A stretch of 64,000 bases of DNA, from NCBI RefSeq assembly GCF_030068455.1, contig NZ_JAQOSQ010000015.1, positions 1 to 64,000 of the forward strand, written 5' to 3'. Made by a program: the position numbers and the translations under genes. How positions within the stretch are numbered: the stretch's first letter is position 1; each line of letters begins with the position of its first letter. Below, one piece after another: positions 8,308 through 16,554 of this stretch. The DNA is from Roseofilum casamattae BLCC-M143 (GTDB lineage Bacteria; Cyanobacteriota; Cyanobacteriia; Cyanobacteriales; Desertifilaceae). The notes beneath the pieces were generated by a model. That model had not been told where the DNA came from, ran no database searches, and saw only the letters and a program-made list of their open reading frames with translations.

Positions 8308-10338
8308 ATGAGATATTGCCTCAACCCGGAGTGTCAGCAACCAAAGAACCCAGAGGGCAGCTCATTGTGTCAAACCTGCGGCAGTTCTTTGTTGCTCAAA
8401 GATCGCTATCAGGCACTCTCCTGTATCGGCCAAGGGGGCTTCGGGCGTACGTTTCTGGCTGTGGATCTCGATAAACCATCCCAACCTCAGTGCGTCATTA
8501 AACAGTTTTTGCCCCAAGCTCAAGGGACGAATAATGTCCAGAAAGCGGCCCGGTTATTTGAACAAGAAGCCGTTCGCCTGGAAGACTTGGGCCAACACCA
8601 ACAAATTCCAGCGCTCCACGCTCATTTTACCCAAGATCGTCGGCAATATTTAGTTCAAGAGTTTATCGATGGCAAGAATTTAGGTCAAGTCTTAGACCGA
8701 GTAGGAGTCTTTCGGGAAAAGGAAATTCGCGACTTTCTGCATAATTTGTTACCCGTATTGGATTTCATCCATCGCCACAAGGTTATCCATCGGGACATTA
8801 AACCGGATAATATTATTTTGCGCCAGAATGGAGAGTTGGTGTTGGTAGACTTTGGTGCGGCGAAATATGCTACGTCTACGGCGTTGCTGAAGACGGGAAC
8901 GACTATTGGGACGCCGGAATATCTAGCTCCAGAACAAGCGCGCGGACGGGCAGTTTTTTCCAGCGATTTGTATAGTTTGGGAGTGACCTGTTTGCATTTA
9001 CTCACGAACAAATCCCCCTTTGAGTTATTTGATATTCACGAAGATACTTGGGTTTGGCGCGAGGCTTTGGGCAGAAATCGGGTGAGCGATGGGCTAGCTG
9101 AGATTATTGATAAGCTGATTGCGGATGCGATTAAGTATCGCTATCGTTCGGCGCAAGAGGTGTTGCAAGATTTACAGCAGTGTAATGTGGCTAAACAGGA
9201 TGTATCTCGGCCTGATTTACCACAGAGAAGCAGAGAACGCAGCGATCGCGCCCCAGTCCCTCCGCGCCAACCCGCTCGAGTTCCCTCTCCTTCAGTCTCG
9301 ATGCTTTCGCAACCCTGGCATTGCGCTCATACGTTGCAGGGACATCGGGCTTGGGTCGGGGCGATCGCAATTCATCCCAATTCGAGTTTAATCGCCAGCG
9401 GCTCGGAAGATTGTACGATTCGCTTCTGGCAAAGCAACACGGGGGAGCAGCACGGGATATTGCGCGGACTTCCCGGTGAGGTGAATTCTCTAGCTTTTAG
9501 TCCTGACGGGCAATTTTTAGCCAGTGGTGGAGAGCAGGGGATTGTTTATCTCTGGGATTTGCATCGCGGGGAGTGCGTGCGGCAGTTGAGCGGTCATGAG
9601 GATGCGATAAATGCGATCGCCTGGAATAACAATGGTACGCTTTTAGCTAGCGGGAGCAAAGACCGCACGGCCAAACTATGGCAACTCGATACAGAATCCC
9701 CAGATTGCGGACAAGCTCTATCTACCCTCAGCGGTCATTCAGCTTCCGTGCGCTGTATTGGTTTTAGTCCCGACAGCCAAACCGTTGCTACCGGTAGCGA
9801 TGATAATTATATTAAGCTCTGGCATGTGGGTCGAGAATTCGAGTTTGCTACCTTAGGAGACTTGGTCTCGCGGCTGAAGATTGTCACCTCGGTTGCTTTT
9901 CATCCCGACGGCCAGCGCTTGGCCAGCGGCGGATGGGATAATTTAGTCAAGCTCTGGAACGTGCAAACCGGACATGCCATGCAACAGTTTCCCGGCCATG
10001 AGGATTATGTCCGCTCCATTGCTTTTAGTCCCGATGGCGGTTATTTGGTAAGCGGTAGCGACGACCGCACGGTAAAGATTTGGTCTTTAGAGAAGGAAGA
10101 ATGTATTGTTACTCTTGCCGGTCATACCAATGCCGTGAATCAGGTGGCTTGGAGTCCCGATGGTTGCTTTCTGGTTAGCGCGAGTGCGGATACTACGGTG
10201 AAGATATGGCAGTTGGAGAATGCTCGATCTTCAGGAAGCGATCGCGAGTCGATTCGTCCATCTTCTGCTATAATACCAGCGCGCTCTTCGCCAAGTTTCA
10301 CCTCTCGCCGCCAATCCCATCAACCTTGGCTGGATTGA
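8308..10338 (+). CDS. Ser/Thr protein kinase with N-terminal zinc ribbon and seven WD40 repeats
   Basis: A 676-residue Hanks-type kinase. The N terminus has a four-Cys zinc-ribbon-like segment (CLNPECQQP and CQTCG). The kinase domain runs to about residue 290 with glycine loop GQGGFGRTF, catalytic Lys in CVIKQF, HRDIKPDNI, DFGAA and GTPEYLAPEQ, so all active residues are present. A Pro/Arg-rich linker leads to seven WD repeats (blades ending FWQ, LWD, LWQ, LWH, LWN, IWS, IWQ), enough for one closed propeller. The start MRYCLNPEC is chosen over a TTG 30 bases upstream because the Cys pair normally begins the protein. Substrates unknown. Confidence 0.92.
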   Translation: MRYCLNPECQQPKNPEGSSLCQTCGSSLLLKDRYQALSCIGQGGFGRTFLAVDLDKPSQPQCVIKQFLPQAQGTNNVQKAARLFEQEAVRLEDLGQHQQIPALHAHFTQDRRQYLVQEFIDGKNLGQVLDRVGVFREKEIRDFLHNLLPVLDFIHRHKVIHRDIKPDNIILRQNGELVLVDFGAAKYATSTALLKTGTTIGTPEYLAPEQARGRAVFSSDLYSLGVTCLHLLTNKSPFELFDIHEDTWVWREALGRNRVSDGLAEIIDKLIADAIKYRYRSAQEVLQDLQQCNVAKQDVSRPDLPQRSRERSDRAPVPPRQPARVPSPSVSMLSQPWHCAHTLQGHRAWVGAIAIHPNSSLIASGSEDCTIRFWQSNTGEQHGILRGLPGEVNSLAFSPDGQFLASGGEQGIVYLWDLHRGECVRQLSGHEDAINAIAWNNNGTLLASGSKDRTAKLWQLDTESPDCGQALSTLSGHSASVRCIGFSPDSQTVATGSDDNYIKLWHVGREFEFATLGDLVSRLKIVTSVAFHPDGQRLASGGWDNLVKLWNVQTGHAMQQFPGHEDYVRSIAFSPDGGYLVSGSDDRTVKIWSLEKEECIVTLAGHTNAVNQVAWSPDGCFLVSASADTTVKIWQLENARSSGSDRESIRPSSAIIPARSSPSFTSRRQSHQPWLD

Positions 10339-10458
10339 GATACTTACACCAACTACAGCTATTGTCCCATACTCATCGCTTATTTCCACAGAATCCATGC
10401 GAAAATACAGGGAAATTTAGATCGCCCGCTCGTTTCGTTGTCTTATGGTCTTAGAATT

Positions 10459-10653
10459 ATGATCTTAGAACTCAAAGTTCCCTCTATGGTATGCGATCGC
10501 TGTGCCGATACGGTCAAGAGCGCGATCGTCAATCTCGACAGCAGTGCTAAAGCGAACGTTACCCTAGAGACCAAAACCGTAACTGTCGAGACAAACGCCT
10601 CCTTAGCAGCAGTGCAAGAGGCGATCGCAGATGTCGGTCATACGGTAGCCTAA
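10459..10653 (+). CDS. Heavy-metal-associated (HMA) domain protein, CopZ/Atx1-like
   Basis: A 64-residue protein consisting of one HMA fold. The metal-binding motif is MVCDRC (M-x-C-x-x-C) at residues 10-15. Such proteins carry Cu(I) or related ions to P-type ATPases; in cyanobacteria Atx1 delivers copper to CtaA/PacS. The start MILELKV is used; a codon 21 bases upstream would add residues with no family likeness. No copper ATPase is adjacent. The next gene on the same strand begins 13 bases downstream, so cotranscription is likely even though the functions look unrelated. Confidence 0.85.
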   Translation: MILELKVPSMVCDRCADTVKSAIVNLDSSAKANVTLETKTVTVETNASLAAVQEAIADVGHTVA

Positions 10654-10666
10654 ACTAACCCTAACT

Positions 10667-11545
10667 ATGAGTATTGCCAAATCCGGATGGTTCTCTCGCC
10701 TCAAAGGCCCCTCCAACCTCTCCATGCGCCTCATGGCCGTTGGAGTTGCCATCACCTTCCTCTTCGTCTTCATCGCCCTATTTGCTCCCCTATTCCAATC
10801 CTGGGGATGGTTGCAAGACCCCACGGAAGCCTTGAGTAACCCCCCGCAAGCTCCCCCTTCCCTGGACTACTGGTTTGGCACGACTCGCTTGGGATACGAT
10901 GTCTTTTCGCGCACCCTCTTCGGCTCCCAAGCTGCTTGGAAAGTCGTCATCCTTGCCACCTTCCTCAGCATTCTCCTCGGCGTCCCCCTCGGCTTAGTCA
11001 GCGGCTATAAAGGCGGCAAACTCGATCGCGTCCTCCTCTTTGCCATGGATACTCTTTATACCCTGCCGGGCCTGCTCCTCTCCATCACCCTCGCCTTCGT
11101 TGTCGGTCGCGGTATCTTCAATGCAGCCGTCGCTCTCAGCATCGCCTACGTCCCGCAATACTATCGCGTGGTGCGCAATCATACCATCAGCGTCAAAACC
11201 GAACTCTACGTAGAAGCCGCCCAAGCCATGGGAGCCTCCACCTGGCGCATCCTCACCCGCTACCTCTTCCTCAACGTGATTCAAAGCGTCCCCGTCCTCT
11301 TCACTCTCAACGGTGCCGATGCCGTCATGACCTTAGGTGGGTTAGGCTTTCTCGGCTTGGGACTCCCCGAAGAAATCCCGGAATGGGGTCACGATTTGCG
11401 ACTGGCTCTAGAAGTCCTACCCACGGGCATTTGGTGGACTGCCTTTTTCCCCGGTATCGCCATGACTTTAATGGTCGTCGGACTCTCTCTCGTCGGCGAA
11501 GGACTCAACGAGCTGGTCAATCCAAAATTGCGAGGCAATTCTTAA
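10667..11545 (+). CDS. ABC transporter permease, DppC/OppC type
   Basis: A 292-residue inner-membrane permease with about six membrane helices. Typical DppC traits are the N-terminal helix before an APLFQSWGWLQDPTE segment, the FGTTRLGYDVFSR motif, and the EAA coupling loop EAAQAMGASTWRILTRYLFLN. It would form a heterodimer with a DppB-type subunit to import dipeptides, oligopeptides or nickel, driven by two ATPases. None of these partners is in the window, which is usual in cyanobacteria where the genes are scattered. Residue usage and length are normal. Confidence 0.88.
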   Translation: MSIAKSGWFSRLKGPSNLSMRLMAVGVAITFLFVFIALFAPLFQSWGWLQDPTEALSNPPQAPPSLDYWFGTTRLGYDVFSRTLFGSQAAWKVVILATFLSILLGVPLGLVSGYKGGKLDRVLLFAMDTLYTLPGLLLSITLAFVVGRGIFNAAVALSIAYVPQYYRVVRNHTISVKTELYVEAAQAMGASTWRILTRYLFLNVIQSVPVLFTLNGADAVMTLGGLGFLGLGLPEEIPEWGHDLRLALEVLPTGIWWTAFFPGIAMTLMVVGLSLVGEGLNELVNPKLRGNS

Positions 11546-11556
11546 TATAACTATTT

Positions 11557-11853
11557 CTATAAGAGCTGATAATCCATCGCCAACACTTTAGCCAAGATAG
11601 GCTTAATTAACGTATTTATTACGTCTTGATGAGCGGGATGCGGTTGATAGACTTCTAGTGCAGCGCGATCGACAAATCGAATGACTAAACCATGAGTAAA
11701 TCCTCGCGCGCGATCGCTAAAATTTTCGCCACAAGAGAGGGACACAATACCGGGTATTTTCTCTTTGAGTCCTTTTAATCCCTGCATCATTGCCGCGATC
11801 GCCTCTGGGGATGTATCGGGTTGAAATTGAAATAAAACAATATGTTCGATCAT
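11557..11853 (-). CDS. Dabb-family (dimeric alpha/beta barrel) stress-responsive protein
   Basis: A 98-residue protein beginning MIEHIVLFQF, with FTHGLVIRFVDRAALEVYQPHPAHQDV in the middle, the classic Dabb (Stress_responsive A/B barrel) pattern. Members are small dimeric proteins of varied or unknown activity. The ATG at the family-typical MIEHIV is used; the longer reading would overlap the start of the divergent Ppx gene. It ends ten bases from the permease gene, transcribed convergently. Confidence 0.8.
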   Translation of the reverse strand: MIEHIVLFQFQPDTSPEAIAAMMQGLKGLKEKIPGIVSLSCGENFSDRARGFTHGLVIRFVDRAALEVYQPHPAHQDVINTLIKPILAKVLAMDYQLL

Positions 11854-11916
11854 AGTAGAATTAAGGATGGTCTGCTTTAAACAATACCCTGAAGAGTAGC
11901 TCCAGGCATAATTGCA

Positions 11917-13545
11917 ATGATGATGAATTCCCTTGCTCCGGATACCCTCCATGCACCCACCCAGATAAAGACGCCCGAGATCTTAGCAGCGATCGATGTG
12001 GGTACGAATTCCGTGCATATGGTTGTGGTTCGTATCGATCCTAAGCTTCCGACTTTTACCATCGTGACGCGGGAAAAAGCAACAGTACGTCTGGGCGATC
12101 GCGATCCGAACAATGGTCATCTGAAACCCGAAATTATGGAACGGGCGATCGCTGCATTCCGCCGTTTCTTACAAATTGCTCGCAGCCTGAATGCCCAGCA
12201 AATAGTCGCCGTTGCTACCAGTGCCGTTCGGGAAGCTCCCAATGGTCGAGACTTTATCCAACAGATTAAATCGGAAATTGGGCTAGAGGTTAATCTCATC
12301 TCTGGAGCAGAAGAGGCAAGAAGAATTTACCTGGGAGTCCTTTCTGCAATGGACTTTCAGACAAAACCTCATGGGATTATCGATATTGGTGGTGGCTCTA
12401 CTGAATTAATTTTAGGCGACGGTCGAGAAGCTCGTTCCCTCAGTAGTACTAAGGTGGGAGCCGTCCGGTTAACGGCTGAATTTGTTACAACCGATCCGAT
12501 TAGCGATGATGAATTTGACTACCTGAAAGCTTACATTCGCGGACGACTAGAACGAGCTGTAGAAGAATTACAAAGTTGTCTGCAACCGGGAGAAAAACTT
12601 CGCTTAGTCGGCACGTCTGGAACCATTGAAACCCTCGCTTACATCGACGCCTGGGAACGGTTGGGAACCGAACCGACTCCACTAACCGGATATGAATTAA
12701 AGCTGGAGAATTTGCAGGAAATTATTAAAAAGTTATGTAAATTATCAGAAAGCGATCGCGCCAGTATTCCAGGAATGTCGGAAAAGCGATCGGAAATTAT
12801 TATTGCTGGCGCTCTGATTTTGCAGGAAGCCATGCTCTTATTAAATATTAATTCCCTCGTCATTTGCGGGCGCGCCCTGCGAGAAGGAATTATTGTCGAT
12901 TGGATGCTCGCTCGTGGATTAATTGTTGACAAACTACAGTACCAAAGTCAAGTTCGCGATCGTAGCATAATCAAAGTTGCTCGTAAATATCAGGTAGACT
13001 TAGAGTACAGCCAGCGCACGGCAAATTTTGCCGTATGTTTGTTTGACAAAACCCAAGGAATTCTCCATCATTGGGGCGCGCAAGAGCGCGAATTACTCTA
13101 TGTTGCCGCTCTTTTACATAACTGCGGTGTTTATATTTCTCATGCCGCTCATCACAAACATTCCTATTATTTAATTCGTCATGGCGAATTGCTCGGCTAT
13201 ACCGAAAATGAAATCGAAATTATTGCTAACTTAGCTCGCTACCACCGCAAGAGCGTACCGAAGAAAAAGCATGAAAACTACATGAATTTAATGAGTAAAA
13301 ATGACCGAAAGCTAGTCGATCGACTCAGCCCGTTACTGCGTCTTTCCGTCGCATTAGACCGCCGACAGATCGGTGCCGTTCGATCGATTGATTGTCATTA
13401 CAGCGATGCGAACAAACAGTTGTATTTAACCTTAACGCCAGCCATTCCGGGAGATGAGTGCGAATTGGAACAGTGGAGTGTTGATGACAAGAAACAAGCC
13501 TTTGAATTGGAATATGGAATTAAACTTCGTGTAGGTTTGGCATAA
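11917..13545 (+). CDS. ppx: Ppx/GppA-family exopolyphosphatase with HD-like C-terminal domain
   Basis: A 542-residue protein. The actin-like phosphatase half contains AAIDVGTNSVHMVVV (residues 24-38) and GIIDIGGGSTELILG near 148-162, the two phosphate-binding loops. The C-terminal half has LLHNCGVYISHAAHHKHSYYL and RYHRKSVPKKKH, an HD-domain-like helical region found in long Ppx forms. It degrades polyphosphate or (p)ppGpp-type substrates. Three consecutive candidate ATGs exist; the first is listed. The 3' end overlaps the convergent GGDEF-EAL gene by 26 bases. Confidence 0.9.
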   Translation: MMMNSLAPDTLHAPTQIKTPEILAAIDVGTNSVHMVVVRIDPKLPTFTIVTREKATVRLGDRDPNNGHLKPEIMERAIAAFRRFLQIARSLNAQQIVAVATSAVREAPNGRDFIQQIKSEIGLEVNLISGAEEARRIYLGVLSAMDFQTKPHGIIDIGGGSTELILGDGREARSLSSTKVGAVRLTAEFVTTDPISDDEFDYLKAYIRGRLERAVEELQSCLQPGEKLRLVGTSGTIETLAYIDAWERLGTEPTPLTGYELKLENLQEIIKKLCKLSESDRASIPGMSEKRSEIIIAGALILQEAMLLLNINSLVICGRALREGIIVDWMLARGLIVDKLQYQSQVRDRSIIKVARKYQVDLEYSQRTANFAVCLFDKTQGILHHWGAQERELLYVAALLHNCGVYISHAAHHKHSYYLIRHGELLGYTENEIEIIANLARYHRKSVPKKKHENYMNLMSKNDRKLVDRLSPLLRLSVALDRRQIGAVRSIDCHYSDANKQLYLTLTPAIPGDECELEQWSVDDKKQAFELEYGIKLRVGLA

Positions 13546-16180
13546 CAACAAATCCTTCATTCTCGGTTAATAGCTCGGTCGCTCTCAAACTGTCTAATGC
13601 TTTCGAGAAGAGAAACCCTTGTCCAAAATCGCAATGCAACGCTTTCAGTTGCTGGATCTGATCGATCTCTTCAATGCCCTCAGCAATAGTTTCTAAACCC
13701 AAACTATTGGCCAGAGCAACGATAGTATAGATAATTTCATCATTTTCGCCCCATTCTGATATTTTTTGGACAAAAGAGCGATCGATTTTTAAAGCATCCA
13801 CCGGAAATCGATGCAGATATCCAAGAGAACAGTATCCCGTCCCAAAATCATCAATCGAGAGTTCGATCTGGCGTTTTTTCAGTTCCTGGAAAATTGAGAT
13901 CGCGCTTTCTGGATCTTCCATAATTGCTGTTTCGGTAATCTCTAATTTAAGAGATTGCCCGGATATTCCCGTTTCAGCTAAAATACTGTCAACGCGATCG
14001 CACAATTGCGGCGCCAATTGCCGACTCGATAAATTAACGCTCATTTTTAAACGAGATAAGTAAGGAAATTTATCTTGCCATCGTTTCAGTTGCCGACAAC
14101 TTTCTAACAACACCCACTCCCCAATCTCGCCGACCAATCCTGACTCTTCCGCAATTGGAATAAAAAGAGCGGGAGACACCAATCCTCGTTGGGGATGAAC
14201 CCAGCGAATTAATGCCTCTAATCCAGCCACTTTTCCCGTCGCCAGCACAATAATTGGTTGGTAATAGACATACAATTGGCCGCAGCTACTCTCTTGTCTG
14301 TCTCGACCTCCTTTCGAGGATAGCAATAACCGCAAATCTGTCTCAATTTGCATTCTTTCCATTGCCTCTTCGCGCATGATGCGATCGAAAACTACCGTGC
14401 AATTTTTTCCTTTTTTCTTAGCTCGATACATGGCGATATCAGCATTACGCAAAATATCATCGACTTCGTGATGTTCTTCCAGGTTATAGGCAATTCCAAT
14501 ACTCGCTCGGATGAAAACATCATTCCCACCTAACTGGAATGGTTTTCTTAAACGTTCGTGAATGCGATCGGCAATTTCTAATACACAGTTAACATCCTCA
14601 ATATTCTTCAACAAAATAGTAAACTCATCTCCTCCCAAACGAGCCAAAATATCCCGATCGGAAATACATTGCTGCAGAGTCCAAGCGATCGCAATTAGGA
14701 GCAAATCTCCAACCCAATGGCCCATACTATCGTTAATCGTCTTAAATCCATCAAGATCGATAAACATCACCGCAAACATGATATTTGGCGATCGCTCGTT
14801 ATTCACCTTAGCTAATTTCTTGAGGAAATAAGCGCGGTTCATTAGTCCAGTCAGAGAATCATGAGTCGCATAGTAGTGCAGTTGATTATCTCGTTCCTTT
14901 TGTTCGGTAATATTAACAACCGAGCCTTCATAATAAAGTAACTTGCCTTGCTTATCGCGAATCGCTCGAGCGCGTTCGGAAATCCAAATTTTACTCCCAT
15001 CTTTGCGATAAATTTCCGCTTCAAAATTCGAGCAAACATCATTATGTTCTAAAATCTGCTGAAATTTTTCCCTACTTTCTGGATTCACATAGAGCCGAGA
15101 TCCAACATCTGCTAAATTCTCCAGCAACTCTTGTGCAGAAGAATAGCCATAAATTTTCGCCAATGCTGGATTAGCACCTATCATTTTACCATTAGGAGTT
15201 GTCTGAAAAATTCCTTCAATTGAGTTTTCAAAAATACTACGATATTTTGCCTCAGCTTGTTTTAATTTGAACAGAGAACCTAACTGTATGGCTACGGAAG
15301 AAATTAACGCAATTAACTCTTGGTCTTCCGGTTGCGGATATTGCATGAAAAACACGAGGATCGCTAAGACCTCCGTATCCGCAATAATAGGTACTCCAAA
15401 TCCAGACTTAATTCCCAATTTACCCGCTATCTGTCCACGAATAAACAATTCCCCCGATTCTTGAGAGATTTCATCAATCCACTCCGGCTTCTTACTACAC
15501 CAAATACGTCCGGGCAATCCGACCTGAGGAGAAAATTTTATTTGCTCGCTAATTTCGCGAAATTGTTGAATATTAGACCACTGTTCGTGATGTTCTTGAA
15601 TTTTGCTATACCAAACCGAACTACAACATAACTCGGTGTTTTCGAGGGAAGGAATCCAGGCTTCGGCAATATCCCACCCGATTTCTTCACACATCCGCTT
15701 CATCGTACCCGCTAATGCCTCATCAAAATCCTGGGCTTGACTGGTTACCTGTGTTAATTGATAGAGGAGGTGAATTTGGGTATCTTGACTATACCCTTTC
15801 CTTTTTTTTGCTGCCAAACCGACTAATCTACGCGCCAAAATTAAAACACTGGTTAGTCCCAGGCTAAGAGCGATCGCTCGTGCTATAGTTTGCGGAGTCG
15901 TAGATTGATTTATTTTATACAATTTCGCATCTAAGTACTCAGCTCTGCTGAACAGTGCTCGATCGCTTTGCGGGCTGTGCTCGCCTACTTGGGATGCAGG
16001 TAAAACCGTTATCCATCCAGCGATCGCAGTTACCCCGATTAATGCTGAGATATAAACTATCTTCATTACAGCAATTGGCTTAGCAATTTTCATTATAATA
16101 GTCTTTCTAGAGAAAACACCATAGCAATTTCCTTGCAGATAACTGGCAAGCACCCTTAGCAGCTCTTGCTCCACATTCAT
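13520..16180 (-). CDS. GAF-PAS-GGDEF-EAL cyclic-di-GMP signalling protein
   Basis: An 886-residue membrane-anchored protein. Order: one N-terminal membrane segment (about 38-62), a second hydrophobic stretch near 105-120, a GAF-like domain (about 140-300), PAS (about 310-430, with SIFENSIEGIFQTTPNGK), GGDEF with intact LARLGGDEFTILL, and EAL with LEALIRWVHP and DDFGTGYCSLGYL. Both catalytic motifs are intact, so it may make and degrade c-di-GMP. The position of the usual RxxD inhibitory site reads SDRD-type without the first Arg, so product feedback may be absent. A start 29 codons downstream is equally possible. Confidence 0.9.
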   Translation of the reverse strand: MNVEQELLRVLASYLQGNCYGVFSRKTIIMKIAKPIAVMKIVYISALIGVTAIAGWITVLPASQVGEHSPQSDRALFSRAEYLDAKLYKINQSTTPQTIARAIALSLGLTSVLILARRLVGLAAKKRKGYSQDTQIHLLYQLTQVTSQAQDFDEALAGTMKRMCEEIGWDIAEAWIPSLENTELCCSSVWYSKIQEHHEQWSNIQQFREISEQIKFSPQVGLPGRIWCSKKPEWIDEISQESGELFIRGQIAGKLGIKSGFGVPIIADTEVLAILVFFMQYPQPEDQELIALISSVAIQLGSLFKLKQAEAKYRSIFENSIEGIFQTTPNGKMIGANPALAKIYGYSSAQELLENLADVGSRLYVNPESREKFQQILEHNDVCSNFEAEIYRKDGSKIWISERARAIRDKQGKLLYYEGSVVNITEQKERDNQLHYYATHDSLTGLMNRAYFLKKLAKVNNERSPNIMFAVMFIDLDGFKTINDSMGHWVGDLLLIAIAWTLQQCISDRDILARLGGDEFTILLKNIEDVNCVLEIADRIHERLRKPFQLGGNDVFIRASIGIAYNLEEHHEVDDILRNADIAMYRAKKKGKNCTVVFDRIMREEAMERMQIETDLRLLLSSKGGRDRQESSCGQLYVYYQPIIVLATGKVAGLEALIRWVHPQRGLVSPALFIPIAEESGLVGEIGEWVLLESCRQLKRWQDKFPYLSRLKMSVNLSSRQLAPQLCDRVDSILAETGISGQSLKLEITETAIMEDPESAISIFQELKKRQIELSIDDFGTGYCSLGYLHRFPVDALKIDRSFVQKISEWGENDEIIYTIVALANSLGLETIAEGIEEIDQIQQLKALHCDFGQGFLFSKALDSLRATELLTENEGFVVMPNLHEV

Positions 16181-16464
16181 TCACTGGCTCTGCATCAACA
16201 GGAGATCGATTGTATGGAGTCAGTCCTTGACCTTAAACGATATATTCTACTAATTCTGTGATTATTGATATGATTCTATCCATTTTATGATGCTAGATCT
16301 GCTAGGATGCTATATCTCCCGATAGGGAATAATCGGGAGCTGGAATTGGCCAAACAAAAAATGTAGTTCTATCGATGTAGCGTTAAGATAGCAAAGTACT
16401 TAGTCTTCAAATATCTTTGCTATGGTAACCTGTTTCCAAGCTACTATAGCAAAGGAGCATTCTC

Positions 16465-16503
16465 ATGAACAGTAGTGACTCTGCTCGCAAAACTGTTTTG
16501 TAG
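16465..16503 (+). CDS. Possible 12-codon leader ORF upstream of the RTX gene
   Basis: AAAGGAGC stands seven bases before ATG, and the following frame encodes MNSSDSARKTVL then stops 51 bases before the RTX start codon. The Shine-Dalgarno is better than many in this window. It might be a regulatory leader peptide, or chance. The 374 bases between this region and the GGDEF-EAL gene otherwise hold only AT-rich sequence and no recognised RNA. Confidence 0.25.
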   Translation: MNSSDSARKTVL

Positions 16504-16554
16504 GGTAGCCATACATTTCAACCGATAGATCGCATAATGGGAGGAACTTAACTC

